From assembly GCA_035493475.1 (NCBI GenBank), contig DATJIF010000123.1, positions 89,426-153,425 on the forward strand: a stretch of 64,000 bases of DNA. The letters run 5' to 3'. The notes under the pieces were generated by a model. The model made no database searches. It was not told the origin of the DNA and worked only from the letters and a program-made list of their open reading frames with translations. Every line of letters begins with the position of its first letter. Position 1 is the stretch's first letter. A program made the position numbers and the translations under genes. Source of the stretch: Actinospica sp035493475. GTDB taxonomy: Bacteria; Actinomycetota; Actinomycetes; Streptomycetales; Catenulisporaceae. Shown one piece after another: positions 34,701-42,140 of this stretch.

Positions 34701-34866
34701 GGCCATCGCGCTGGAGGGGATCGGCGAACTCCAGGCGGCGCACGGCGACCCGGCCGAGGGCAAGCGCAGCCTGGCCGAGGCGCTGGAACTGCTGCGGCAG
34801 CTCGGCCAGGAGTCCGACGCGGCCCGGGTCGAGGAGCGGCTGACCCGAATCTTGACGACGTCTTGA
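31726..34866 (+). CDS. AfsR-like SARP-NB-ARC-TPR transcriptional regulator
   Basis: A 1,046-residue STAND activator. An OmpR-type winged helix (1-95; QFEILGPM, SARQRAVLAVLLL) and the BTAD domain (about 100-245) form the SARP module. NB-ARC follows (about 270-560; P-loop GMGGVGKT at 305-312, LIVLDNVA Walker B). The last 350 residues are TPR repeats. AfsR relatives switch on antibiotic or developmental genes when nucleotide-bound. The start is GTG 31726 with GGGAG 9 bp upstream. Its NB-ARC is a close paralogue of that in the kinase fusion at 54.3 kb. Confidence 0.94.
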   Translation: MQFEILGPMRVTVSGQPVRIGSARQRAVLAVLLLSAGRSVSVERLIDAVWGAQPADSALNLVRTYVWRLRSLLTEDGESRLTTEPSGYLLRVRPGELDLSEFERQAADGRAAAARGNEAAAAVHLRAALDLWRGEPLEDVTLHGADLAAETLRLTEARVAALEERIEADLALGRHEDLIGELMQRAAQDPLRERIAGSLMLACYRAGRQADALRAYQSLRTTLVEELGLEPGPAIRELHDRILKADPDLLAGRVTTRSTARRTPRQLPAAPRHFTGRGEELHALTALVQEGDEAVGTFVICAIDGMGGVGKTALALHAAHQLADQYPDGQLFLDMHGYTKGLEPRDPADALAVVLQSLGIPARQIPPALDARAALYRDWLADTRTLIVLDNVANEEQIRPLLPGSGRCTVLITSRTRLRSLDDAHTVPLDLLPPDLAVALLRVMAGPAHSTVDDAEFAPIAELCGRLPLALRIAGGLLRHRPAWTAKHLADKLREGRPGLGLFQDGERDLTVVFELSYRALPERRQLLFRRLGLLPGPDTDEYAVAALLECTPDEAERSLQSLVDHHLLTEPTPGRYRMHDLIRQHATTLAEQDPAAERAAALNRLTDYYQYTAERADTRIARYPRAPLPEHPAPALDLTDTERAYAWLRAERANLEACFQRAVAEARDDRVVALSAGLEEIVREDGPLSYAVSLFTAASKAAERLGDAGLRARTLTQLGGFQAIASEFSGALSSLGQAVALYVEADDRRGLAWARTEWSVALRVTGELDGAQRLLEESIAAFAELGEPLGQAVGLAELGLTRYLIGGVAGAIEDLAESLRLYRLLGEPRGQAHVLCNLGGMRHTVGDLQGSMKDLEEALALYRAVGNRIGEANTLVEQASVFRMAGDLRAALHAVDGGLRLYQENRRRLGQAIAWHSRAAIMQEAGDLAGALEDFESSLTVFREVGARGNQAWVLNGYAAAVRESGDPTRALAMYREALDLARESAMREEQAIALEGIGELQAAHGDPAEGKRSLAEALELLRQLGQESDAARVEERLTRILTTS

Positions 34867-34921
34867 CGTTCCGGGAGGAATATCGGTCTGGGGGACCATC
34901 GAGACGAAAGGCGGGTAACCG

Positions 34922-35695
34922 ATGAGCATGTCGGACACTAGCTCGATGTTCGACATCGAGACGCTGCGCCGCGGCATCGAGGAGCGCGACGCCGCCGCCA
35001 TGCGCGGGCTGTACGCCGAGAACGCGCTGATGACGCTCGTGGACCAGCGTGACCAGCCGAGCCACCCGCACGAGATCGCCGGAGCCGCCGCCATCGGCGC
35101 GTTCCTCGACGAGATCTGCGAGCGGGAGATGGAGCACCACCTCGACCAGGTGGTCGTCTCCGCGGACGGCACGCACGCGGCCTACCTGGAGCAGTGCCGC
35201 TACCCGGACGGCACCCGGGTGATGTCCACCTCGATGCTCGACCTGCGCGACGGCCGCATCGCCGCGCAGACCAGCGTGCAGGCCTGGGACGAGACGGACG
35301 CGGGCGCGACGGGCACGTCGGCCACGGCGAAGGCCGCGACCACGCCCGAGCACCGCACCTTCAACCTGCCCGACGAGGTCCGCGCCTTCGAGCACGGACG
35401 CATGGAACTGCTCAACGCCGGCGGCGGCGCCGTCGGCCGCGCCCTGTTCAACCCCGGCTGGCGCTGGTCTCAGGACGTCAAGCCCATCGCGGGCACCGAC
35501 CTGTGCGAGGCGCCGCACTTCTGCTACCAGACCTCGGGCACCCTGCACGTCCGGATGGCCGACGGCACCGAGTTCGACCTGCGGGCGGGCGACCTCGCCG
35601 TCATCCCGCCGGGCCACGACGCCTGGGTGGTCGGCGACGAACCGGTCGAGATGATCGACTGGCAGGGCGCCCTCCACTACGCCGAGAGCGCCTGA
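34922..35695 (+). CDS. SnoaL-like / cupin fusion protein
   Basis: A 257-residue protein with two small-molecule barrels. Residues 5-115 are a SnoaL/NTF2-like fold (GIEERDAAAMRGLYAENALM). After a Thr/Ala linker, residues 140-250 are a cupin with the typical GTLHVRMADG and LRAGDLAVIPPGHDAW strands. The cupin is of the type whose metal His residues are incomplete, so binding rather than catalysis is possible. AAAGG precedes the ATG. It lies 55 bp after the SARP gene and may be its target or part of its operon. Confidence 0.82.
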   Translation: MSMSDTSSMFDIETLRRGIEERDAAAMRGLYAENALMTLVDQRDQPSHPHEIAGAAAIGAFLDEICEREMEHHLDQVVVSADGTHAAYLEQCRYPDGTRVMSTSMLDLRDGRIAAQTSVQAWDETDAGATGTSATAKAATTPEHRTFNLPDEVRAFEHGRMELLNAGGGAVGRALFNPGWRWSQDVKPIAGTDLCEAPHFCYQTSGTLHVRMADGTEFDLRAGDLAVIPPGHDAWVVGDEPVEMIDWQGALHYAESA

Positions 35696-35772
35696 AGCCA
35701 GACCGCACGAGCCCCGGAGCGCCACGTGCCTCGCGCGGCGCTCCGGTCCGGTGGAACGGGGTGACCAGCACC

Positions 35773-36531
35773 ATGAATCCACGACGAACGCACTACGCGG
35801 CGGCAGCCATCGCGACCGGCCTGATCCTCGCCCTCGCCGCCTGCGGCTCCACTTCCTCGGCAGGCAAGTCCACCACCACGCAGTCCACGGCCGACGGAAC
35901 CGTGGCCGTGGCCGGATCCTCCGCCTCGCCGACCCCCGCGGCGACGCCGAGCAGCGCACCGCCGCCGACGCCCGCCGCACCGGCCACGACCCAGAGCCAG
36001 AGCCCCGTGATGACCCCGGCCGAAGTCGTCGAGGCCTACTTCGCGGCGATCAACGCGCAGAACTACGCGGCGGCCTGGACACTCGGCGGCGACCATCTCG
36101 GCCAGAGCTACGCGCAGTTCGTCGCAGGCTTCGCCGACACGGCCACCGACAGCGTCCAGATCCTCTCGACCAGCGGCGACACGGTGAGCATCAACCTCGA
36201 CGCCACGCAGACGGACGGCTCGCAGCAGCAGTTCACCGGCACGTACACCGTCTCGGGCCAAGCCATCAGCGGAGCCTCGGTCAGCCAGGTCGGCTCGGAT
36301 CTCTGCGGAGCGCCGCCGAATCCGTACGGCTACAACCTCTGCGGAAACGGGCACAAGATCACTGATCCGGATAGCGGTGTCTGCAACTACTTCAGTTGCA
36401 TCGACAACTTCTGGAACGGTCGGGGCTACATGGTCGAATGCGCCGACGGTATGTACAGCATGTCGGGCGGGATCGAGGACGTGTGCAGCTACCACGGCGG
36501 CGTGGCCAGCACCGTCTACAGCGGCAGTTAG
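35773..36531 (+). CDS. Lipoprotein with C-terminal DUF3761 domain
   Basis: A 252-residue lipoprotein. The signal peptide ends with lipobox LAAC (about residue 24), then a Ser/Thr/Pro linker to about 75. Next is an NTF2-like domain (VVEAYFAAINAQNYAAAWTLG) and a Cys-rich C terminus. The final segment VECADGMYSMSGGIEDVCSYHGG matches DUF3761, a small Cys/His domain that often ends secreted actinobacterial proteins. The ATG at 35773 has GGGGTGA upstream. Its stop overlaps that of the convergent GNAT gene. Confidence 0.85.
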   Translation: MNPRRTHYAAAAIATGLILALAACGSTSSAGKSTTTQSTADGTVAVAGSSASPTPAATPSSAPPPTPAAPATTQSQSPVMTPAEVVEAYFAAINAQNYAAAWTLGGDHLGQSYAQFVAGFADTATDSVQILSTSGDTVSINLDATQTDGSQQQFTGTYTVSGQAISGASVSQVGSDLCGAPPNPYGYNLCGNGHKITDPDSGVCNYFSCIDNFWNGRGYMVECADGMYSMSGGIEDVCSYHGGVASTVYSGS

Positions 36532-37031
36532 CCTGCGCCCGGCAGATCCTTCACCAGATGCGTGTCCACCTCGGTGACGTCGTGGGCGACGTCATCCGCG
36601 TCGTACCAGGTGTAGCGGGATTCGGCATGGATGTGCGTGTCCTGGTAGCCGAGGCGGAGGTAGAGGCGGGCGGCGTCGGGGTTCTCCACTCCCACACCTA
36701 GACCGGCCTGGCGGAGGCCGCGGGCGGCGATGCGGGATTCGGCCGCGGCCAGGAGGGCGGTGCCGATGCCGTGGCCGCGGTGGGATGTGTGGACGTGGAG
36801 GTTCGTGATCTCCGCGCAGTCGGGGTACGCGGCGCGGGCGGCGTCGAAGCGGAAGCCCGGCCACTCGATCACGGCGGTGCCCACCGGGGCGTCGTCGAGC
36901 CATGCGATGAGGTATTCGGCCTCGCCGCTCTGCTGCTGGCCGAAGTGGTAGGCGTGCGCGTCGTTGCGGCCGGTGGGGAGGTGGGTCTCCAGGGGGCCGA
37001 GGTCGCCCTCGGTGCAGGTCGTTATGCGCAC
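36528..37031 (-). CDS. GNAT family N-acetyltransferase
   Basis: A 167-residue acetyl-CoA-dependent acetyltransferase. The acetyl-CoA loop RGHGIGTAL (motif A, consensus Q/RxxGxG/A) follows the strand ITNLHVH, and the late motif LGVGVENPDAARLYLRLGY is characteristic. Start GTG 37031. It is the last gene of a LysR-DUF4916-YjbQ-GNAT series on the minus strand, 5 bp after YjbQ. Acceptor unknown. Confidence 0.92.
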   Translation of the reverse strand: MRITTCTEGDLGPLETHLPTGRNDAHAYHFGQQQSGEAEYLIAWLDDAPVGTAVIEWPGFRFDAARAAYPDCAEITNLHVHTSHRGHGIGTALLAAAESRIAARGLRQAGLGVGVENPDAARLYLRLGYQDTHIHAESRYTWYDADDVAHDVTEVDTHLVKDLPGAG

Positions 37032-37036
37032 GGGTC

Positions 37037-37459
37037 TCAGCCTAGGAAGGTGAGGCGGACTTGGCGGTCGGGGTTGTCGCGGTTGGTGTCGACGAGGACG
37101 ACCGACTGCCAGGTGCCGAGTTCGAGGCGGCCGGCGATCACCGGCAGCGTGGCGTGCGGGGCGATGAAGGCGGGCAGCACGTGGTCGCGGCCGTGGCCGG
37201 GGGAGCCGTGCCGGTGGCGCCAGCGGTCGTCCGCGGGCAGCAGGTCCTGTAGCGCCGTGAGCAGGTCGTCGTCGCTGCCCGCGCCGGTCTCCAGCACGGC
37301 GACTCCGGCGGTCGCGTGCGGGACGAAGACGTTGAGCAGGCCGTCCGCGCCGTCGGCGGCCTCGCGCAGGAAGGCCTCGCAGTCGGCGGTCAGGTCGCGC
37401 ACGGCCTCGGCGCGGCCGGTGCGCACGTGCAGGACGGTGCTGTGGAACCGGGCGCCCAT
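37037..37459 (-). CDS. YjbQ family protein (UPF0047)
   Basis: A 140-residue YjbQ/UPF0047 enzyme-like protein. Family residues are evident: the FVPHATAGVAVLE strand with His, DLLPADDRWRH, HGSPGHGRDHVLPAF and the final strand GTWQSVVLVDTN. Members can complement thiamine-phosphate synthase mutants weakly, but their natural reaction is unclear. The ATG overlaps the DUF4916 stop (TGATG at 37457-37461), so it is coupled. Confidence 0.93.
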   Translation of the reverse strand: MGARFHSTVLHVRTGRAEAVRDLTADCEAFLREAADGADGLLNVFVPHATAGVAVLETGAGSDDDLLTALQDLLPADDRWRHRHGSPGHGRDHVLPAFIAPHATLPVIAGRLELGTWQSVVLVDTNRDNPDRQVRLTFLG

Positions 37460-38058
37460 CAGACCAGGCGGCCCATGTGCGCGAGGGCCTGCTTGAGCAG
37501 CGTGCCCTGGCCGCCGACCATCTCCTGCTGCACGAGCGGGGACGCGGCCTCCTCGGGCGTGAACCAGACGAGGTCCAGCGCGTCCTGCCGGGGGCGGCAG
37601 TCGCCGGAGACCGGGACGATGTAGGCGAGCGCGACAGCGTGCTGACGCGGGTCGTGGAACGGGGTGACGCCCGGCGTGGGGAAGTACTCGGCCACCGTGA
37701 ACGGCTGCGGGGACACCGGGATCCGGGGCAGCGCGACCGGGCCGAGGTCCTTCTCGAGGTGGCGCAGCAGCGCGTCGCGCACCCGCTCGTGGTGCAGCAC
37801 CCGCCCGGAGACGATCGCCCGGCTCATCGTCCCGTCCGGCATGATCCGCAGCAGCAGGCCGATCGCGGTCACCTCGCCGCTGTCGTCCACGCGCACGGGG
37901 ACGGCCTCGACGTACAGGATCGGCATCTGGGCGCGGGCCTGCTCGAGTTCGCCGCTGGTGAGCCAGCCCGGGTTCGTCTCTTCAATCACCTCTGCCACGC
38001 GCTGATCGTATCCGGAACCCGCCGCCCTCCGCGCCCCCAGCCGTGTAAATAAGCTCAT
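37459..38058 (-). CDS. DUF4916 / NUDIX-like protein
   Basis: A 199-residue protein of the actinobacterial DUF4916 group, related to NUDIX hydrolases. The fold-defining strands VRVDDSGEVTAIGLLLRI and HAVALAYIVPV are present, but no full Nudix box is seen, so it may be non-catalytic. The third codon is TTA, and the first six codons are unusually AT-rich; TTA is rare in such genomes and can make translation depend on bldA-type tRNA. The ATG is 5 bp after the LysR stop. Confidence 0.8.
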   Translation of the reverse strand: MSLFTRLGARRAAGSGYDQRVAEVIEETNPGWLTSGELEQARAQMPILYVEAVPVRVDDSGEVTAIGLLLRIMPDGTMSRAIVSGRVLHHERVRDALLRHLEKDLGPVALPRIPVSPQPFTVAEYFPTPGVTPFHDPRQHAVALAYIVPVSGDCRPRQDALDLVWFTPEEAASPLVQQEMVGGQGTLLKQALAHMGRLV

Positions 38059-38063
38059 CCGAC

Positions 38064-38966
38064 CTATGCCGGACGGGGCCGGGCCTCGGCGGCCAGGATC
38101 GCGCGGGCCAGCGCGGCGCCGGGTCCGGTCTCGCCGCGTCCGCGGGCCAGCAGCACGAACTCGACCTCGCCGAGCGGCGGCAGTCCGGCCTCCGGCGGGA
38201 GTTCGACGAGCCCGCCGGGCATCAGGCTCCGGGTGTGCGCGGTCACGCCGAGGCCCGCGCGCGCCGCCGTGTGCAGGCCGCTGAAGCTCCCGGCCGTGCA
38301 CGCGATGCGCCACGAGCGTCCGGCCCGCTCCAGCGCGCGGATCGCCAGTTCGCGGCTGATGCTCGGCTCCGGGCACGCGATCAGCGGCACCGGCTCGCCG
38401 GGATCCGCGCTGACCCGCACGTCCGGCGCCGCGATCCACGCCATCGCGTCGCGGGAGACGAGCGTGCCGTGCGTCTCGCCGCTCTTGCGCTTCGCCATGA
38501 CCAGGTCCAGCCGCCGCGCATCGAGGGCCCGGTGCAGCACGCCGCTCAGACCCACCGTCAGTTCCAGCTCGACGAGCGGGTGCGCGGCCCGGAACGTGCG
38601 CAGGATGTCCGGCAGCCGCGAGTGCGCGAAGTCCTCCGACGCGCCGAGCCGCACGCGGCCACGCAGCGCCGGGCCCGCGAAGTAGTGCACGGCCCGCTCG
38701 TTGCTGTCGAGGATGTCGCGGGCGAATCCGACCATCGCCGTGCCGTCCGCGGTGAGCGTCACCGAGTGCGTGTCGCGTTCCAGGAGCGTGCGGCCGACCG
38801 CGTCCTCCAGTTTGCGCACGTGCTGGCTGACGGTCGACTGGCTGGTCCCGAGCCGCTGCGCCGCCGCCGTGAAGCTGAGCGCCTCGGTCACGGTCAGGAA
38901 CGTGCGCAGTTGCGTCGCGTCGAGCAGCGCAGCCGGGTTATCGGATTTCTCGATCACAGTTACCAC
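38064..38966 (-). CDS. LysR family transcriptional regulator
   Basis: A 300-residue LysR regulator. The N-terminal helix-turn-helix is clear (LRTFLTVTEALSFTAAAQRLGTSQSTVSQHVRKLE), and a periplasmic-binding-like effector domain follows from about 95. GTG at 38966 is chosen because GGAAAG lies 9 bp upstream; GTG 38957 is possible. It is divergent from the BASS transporter across 37 bp that contain inverted repeats, so it probably regulates the transporter and itself. Confidence 0.92.
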   Translation of the reverse strand: MVTVIEKSDNPAALLDATQLRTFLTVTEALSFTAAAQRLGTSQSTVSQHVRKLEDAVGRTLLERDTHSVTLTADGTAMVGFARDILDSNERAVHYFAGPALRGRVRLGASEDFAHSRLPDILRTFRAAHPLVELELTVGLSGVLHRALDARRLDLVMAKRKSGETHGTLVSRDAMAWIAAPDVRVSADPGEPVPLIACPEPSISRELAIRALERAGRSWRIACTAGSFSGLHTAARAGLGVTAHTRSLMPGGLVELPPEAGLPPLGEVEFVLLARGRGETGPGAALARAILAAEARPRPA

Positions 38967-38991
38967 GGTATCCCGCTTTCCGGTATACCGT
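38965..38991. promoter_or_regulatory. LysR site candidate in the LysR/BASS divergent region
   Basis: ACGGTAT (38965-38971) and ATACCGT (38985-38991) form an inverted repeat with 13-bp spacing; the right arm lies within a smaller palindrome, CGGTATACCG (38981-38990), that also holds the -10-like TATACC for the transporter gene. Confidence 0.6.
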
Positions 38992-39003
38992 CCGGCTGCC
39001 ACT

Positions 39004-40014
39004 GTGAATGACGTGCAACGTCTCCGCTCCAGCCTCGACCCGTTCATCGTCTCGCTGCTCGCGACCGTCGCGATCGCCTCCGCGTTCCCGGCCCGCGGCT
39101 CCGGCGCGCGCGCCTTCAGCGACCTGAGCACCGCGAGCATCTGCCTGCTGTTCTTCCTGCACGGCGCACGCCTCTCGCCCCGGGCCGCGCTCGACGGCCT
39201 GCGTCAGTGGCGGCTGCACCTGTACATCTTCAGCCTCACGTTCGTGCTGTTCCCGCTGCTCATGCTGCCGCTGCGGCTGCTCGAACCGGGACTCGTTCCG
39301 CATGAGCTGTTCGTCGGGCTGGTGTTCCTCAGCGTGCTGCCGTCGACGGTGCAGTCTTCGATCGCGTTCACGTCCATCGCGCGCGGCAACGTCGCGGCGG
39401 CCGTCTGCTCCGCTTCGCTGTCGAACCTGATCGGGGTCGTGCTCTCGCCGATCCTGGTCTCGGTGCTGCTCGGCGCGAACGCGCGCGTGTCAGGGTCCTC
39501 CATGCTGGACGTCGCCGCGCAACTGCTGCTCCCGTTCGCGGCCGGGCAGCTCGTCCGCGCCCGCATCGCCCCGGCCCTCAAGCGGCACCCGCGCGCCCTG
39601 TCCACGGTCGATCGCGGGTCGGTGCTCATCGTCGTCTACACGGCGTTCGGCGAAGGCGTCGTCGCAGGGATCTGGCATCACGTCTCGTGGCAGCAGCTCG
39701 TGACGCTCGGCGTGATCGACATCGCGCTGCTCGCGGTCGTGCTCACCGCCTCGACGGTCGGCGGACGGATGCTCGGGTTCGATCGCGGCGACCGGATCGC
39801 GGCCGTGTTCTGCGGCTCGAAGAAGAGCCTGGCCAGCGGCCTGCCCATGGCCACGCTGCTGTTCCCGGCCGCCACGGTGAGCACGATCGTGCTGCCGCTG
39901 ATGCTCTTCCACCAGGTCCAGCTGTTCGCCTGCGCCGCGCTCTCCCGACGGTATGCGCGCCGGCAGACGGACACGGAGGCGGCGGCTCAGGCCCCTGCGT
40001 TGGTCGCGTCGTAG
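39004..40014 (+). CDS. Bile acid:sodium symporter-family (BASS/SBF-like) transporter
   Basis: A 336-residue membrane protein with about ten helices. The family landmarks are LFFLHGARLSP at the first crossover region, FLSVLPSTVQSSIAFTSIARGNVAAAVCSASLSNLIG and FCGSKKSLASGLPMATLLF in the second inverted repeat. Such SBF-like proteins move organic anions with sodium; the substrate here is unknown. Start GTG 39004 (GTG 39013 also possible), nearly leaderless after TATACC. Its 3' end overlaps the convergent HxlR gene by 28 bp. Confidence 0.9.
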   Translation: MNDVQRLRSSLDPFIVSLLATVAIASAFPARGSGARAFSDLSTASICLLFFLHGARLSPRAALDGLRQWRLHLYIFSLTFVLFPLLMLPLRLLEPGLVPHELFVGLVFLSVLPSTVQSSIAFTSIARGNVAAAVCSASLSNLIGVVLSPILVSVLLGANARVSGSSMLDVAAQLLLPFAAGQLVRARIAPALKRHPRALSTVDRGSVLIVVYTAFGEGVVAGIWHHVSWQQLVTLGVIDIALLAVVLTASTVGGRMLGFDRGDRIAAVFCGSKKSLASGLPMATLLFPAATVSTIVLPLMLFHQVQLFACAALSRRYARRQTDTEAAAQAPALVAS

Positions 40015-40397
40015 TCCTGCTGGGTCACGATGATCTGCGGCATCACGCTCTCCAGGTGCTCGACCAGCTCCCACAGCTTCCCGGCGGTCTGCGTGCCGAG
40101 CGGCGTCAGGCTGTACTCGACCCGCGGCGGGATCGTCGAGTGCACCTCGCGGGCCACGAAGCCGTCCCGCTCCAGCGCGTGCAGGCTCTGCGAGAGCATC
40201 TTCTCGCTCACCCCGCCCACCCGGCGGCGCAGCTCGTTGAACCGGGCCGGGCTCTCGCGCAGCGCGATCAGGATCAGCGTGCCCCAGCGCCCGGTGATGT
40301 GCTCCAGGACGGGGCGCGACGGGCAGCGTTGCGCCAGCACGTCGAACGCGAAGTCACCGCACTCGTCCGTGTCGGTGGGCAGCTGCTGCGTATCCAT
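39987..40397 (-). CDS. HxlR family regulator (QorR/YtfH-like)
   Basis: A 136-residue HxlR winged-helix regulator. It has the N-terminal Cys of redox-sensing members (QRCPSRPVLEHITGRWGTLILIALRE) and the wing (HALERDGFVAREVHSTIPPRVEYSLTPLG). HxlR proteins next to qorB (as YtfH/YtfG in E. coli or QorR/Qor2 in Corynebacterium) repress it and respond to thiol or quinone stress. The gene order is the same here. GGAGGGC precedes the ATG. Confidence 0.93.
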   Translation of the reverse strand: MDTQQLPTDTDECGDFAFDVLAQRCPSRPVLEHITGRWGTLILIALRESPARFNELRRRVGGVSEKMLSQSLHALERDGFVAREVHSTIPPRVEYSLTPLGTQTAGKLWELVEHLESVMPQIIVTQQDYDATNAGA

Positions 40398-40449
40398 GCC
40401 CTCCAGGATACTCCAGCACGTGCGATGCGACAGCGCTCACCCTCAGATT

Positions 40450-40470
40450 GCACTTTCTAAAAGTTAGTGC
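40450..40470. promoter_or_regulatory. HxlR operator candidate between -35 and -10 of qorB
   Basis: An imperfect palindrome, GCACT-TTCTAAAAGTT-AGTGC, with 7 of 10 paired positions matching. It overlaps a TTGCAC -35 (40448-40453) and ends just before a CATCCT -10 (40471-40476), 17 bp apart, so binding would block RNA polymerase. Confidence 0.55.
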
Positions 40471-40529
40471 CATCCTCGGGTGAGTACCGAGAGCGCACAA
40501 CACGAGCACCGTACGACGGGAGACCCCTC

Positions 40530-41390
40530 ATGATCGTCATCACCGCTGCCAGCGGACACCTCGGCCGCCTCGTCCTGGAGGAGCTGCTGGGCCGCGGCGT
40601 CCCGGCCGCCGGGATCCGCGCCGTCGTGCGCGACACGAACAAGCTCGCCGACTACGCCGCCCGCGGCGTCGAGGTCGTGCCCGGCGACTACTCCGACCAG
40701 GACAGCCTGGTCGCGGCGCTGACCGGCGCCGACAAGTTCCTGCTGATCTCCAGCGTGGGCGGCAGCGAGCAGCGCGTGGGGCAGCACCTGAACGCGGTGG
40801 CCGCGGCGAAGAAGGCGGGCGTGCAGCACATCGTGTACACCTCCATCACGCACGCCGACAGCAACCCGATCAGCTTCTCCTGGGTGCACAAGGACACCGA
40901 GGCCGCCATCGCGGAGTCCGGCGTCGCCTACACCTTCCTGCGCAACAACTGGTACTTCGAGAACCTGCTCGGCTCGGCCGGCGTGGCGCTGGAGCACGGC
41001 GCGTTCCTCGGTTCGGCCGGCGAGGGCAAGATCGCGTACGCCACCCGCGCCGACTACGCCGCCGGTGCCGCCGCCGTGCTGACCGGCGAGGGCCACGAGG
41101 GCAAGGTCTACGAGCTCGGCGGCGACGTCGCGATCAGCAACTCCCAGGTGGCCGCCGAGGTCGCCGCGCAGTCCGGCAAGGAGGTCGGCTACGTCTCGAT
41201 CCCCGAGCAGGAGTACGCCGCGGCGCTGGAAGGGTTCGGCGTGCCCGCCGAGCTCGCGCCCGAGCTGGCCCAGGCCGACACCGCGATCTCCGGCGGCGCG
41301 CTCGACGCGGCCGGCGACACGCTCAGCACGCTGATCGGCCGCCCGACCACGACGCTCGCCGACGCCGTGGCCCAGGCGCTCAAGGCCTGA
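40530..41390 (+). CDS. qorB: NAD(P)H:quinone oxidoreductase 2 (NmrA-like)
   Basis: A 286-residue atypical SDR of the QOR2 type, the same length as E. coli QorB. The dinucleotide motif is TAASGHLG, R34 in AVVRDTNK selects NADPH, and YTSITHAD and FLRNNWYFENLL are family hallmarks. It would reduce quinones with NADPH, protecting from redox stress. ATG 40530 with GGGAG upstream. It is divergent from the HxlR gene and convergent with a TetR gene (11-bp overlap of 3' ends). Confidence 0.94.
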   Translation: MIVITAASGHLGRLVLEELLGRGVPAAGIRAVVRDTNKLADYAARGVEVVPGDYSDQDSLVAALTGADKFLLISSVGGSEQRVGQHLNAVAAAKKAGVQHIVYTSITHADSNPISFSWVHKDTEAAIAESGVAYTFLRNNWYFENLLGSAGVALEHGAFLGSAGEGKIAYATRADYAAGAAAVLTGEGHEGKVYELGGDVAISNSQVAAEVAAQSGKEVGYVSIPEQEYAAALEGFGVPAELAPELAQADTAISGGALDAAGDTLSTLIGRPTTTLADAVAQALKA

Positions 41391-42024
41391 TCGACGAGAA
41401 CTCCGCGGGGCGGACGGCGCGCATCGCTTCATCGAGAAGCCGCACGACGTCCGCCTTGCCGTTCGAGCGCAGCCAGGCGTGGTTCGCCGCGTCCAGGCAG
41501 GCCAGCGCCGCGCCGACGACGGCCGGGGCGCACGGTCCGTACCCGCCGCCCTCCTCGGCCTCGCCCAGCCGGGCCGCGATGTCCGGCACCAGCAGCTCCT
41601 GCCAGCGCATCAGCTGCTCGAAGTGCCGGGCCTTGAGCGACGCGGTCTCGTCCAGCATCCGCCAGAAGGCCAGTGTGCGCTCCGGATCGTCCACGTTGTA
41701 CGTGATCATCACCCCGAAGGAGTGCCGCAGCGAGATCCACGGATCCTCCTCGCGCGGCCGCTTCGCCAGCACCTCGGCCACCTGCTCGCCGACGTCCTGC
41801 ATGCTGTCGAAGATGATCGCCTCCTTGGAGGCGAAGTAGCGGAACATGCTGCGCCGGGATATCCCCGCGACCGCGGCGATCTCGTCCACCGTGGTGGCGT
41901 CGAAACCCTGCCGCAGGAACAGGGTCAGCGCCACGTCCGTCAGCTCGGCCCGCACCGCGCGGCGGGTGCGTTCGCGCAGGCCGGGCGCGGGGGCCGCGGA
42001 CGATTCAAAGGACACGATGTCCAC
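41380..42024 (-). CDS. TetR family transcriptional regulator
   Basis: A 214-residue TetR protein with a standard helix-turn-helix at about 25-70 (LFLRQGFDATTVDEIAAVAGISRRSMFRYFASKEAIIF). The ligand domain is helical, closest in style to regulators with the MftR-like C-terminal region. Start GTG 42024, 2 bp before the left arm of a strong inverted repeat, consistent with autoregulation. The UspA gene lies divergently 117 bp away and could be a target. Confidence 0.93.
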   Translation of the reverse strand: MDIVSFESSAAPAPGLRERTRRAVRAELTDVALTLFLRQGFDATTVDEIAAVAGISRRSMFRYFASKEAIIFDSMQDVGEQVAEVLAKRPREEDPWISLRHSFGVMITYNVDDPERTLAFWRMLDETASLKARHFEQLMRWQELLVPDIAARLGEAEEGGGYGPCAPAVVGAALACLDAANHAWLRSNGKADVVRLLDEAMRAVRPAEFSSIRP

Positions 42025-42026
42025 TG

Positions 42027-42052
42027 TACCCGTGTAAGGTACGACACGGGTA
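42027..42052. promoter_or_regulatory. TetR operator
   Basis: A perfect inverted repeat, TACCCGTGT (42027-42035), 8-bp spacer, ACACGGGTA (42044-42052), directly upstream of the TetR start codon. Confidence 0.75.
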
Positions 42053-42140
42053 GGCTACCTTGACACTGAGTGCCACTTCGGGCGTATGGTGTCGGTAGAG
42101 CGGCGTCACAGCGGACTGTCGCTCCGCGGAATGCGGATTC

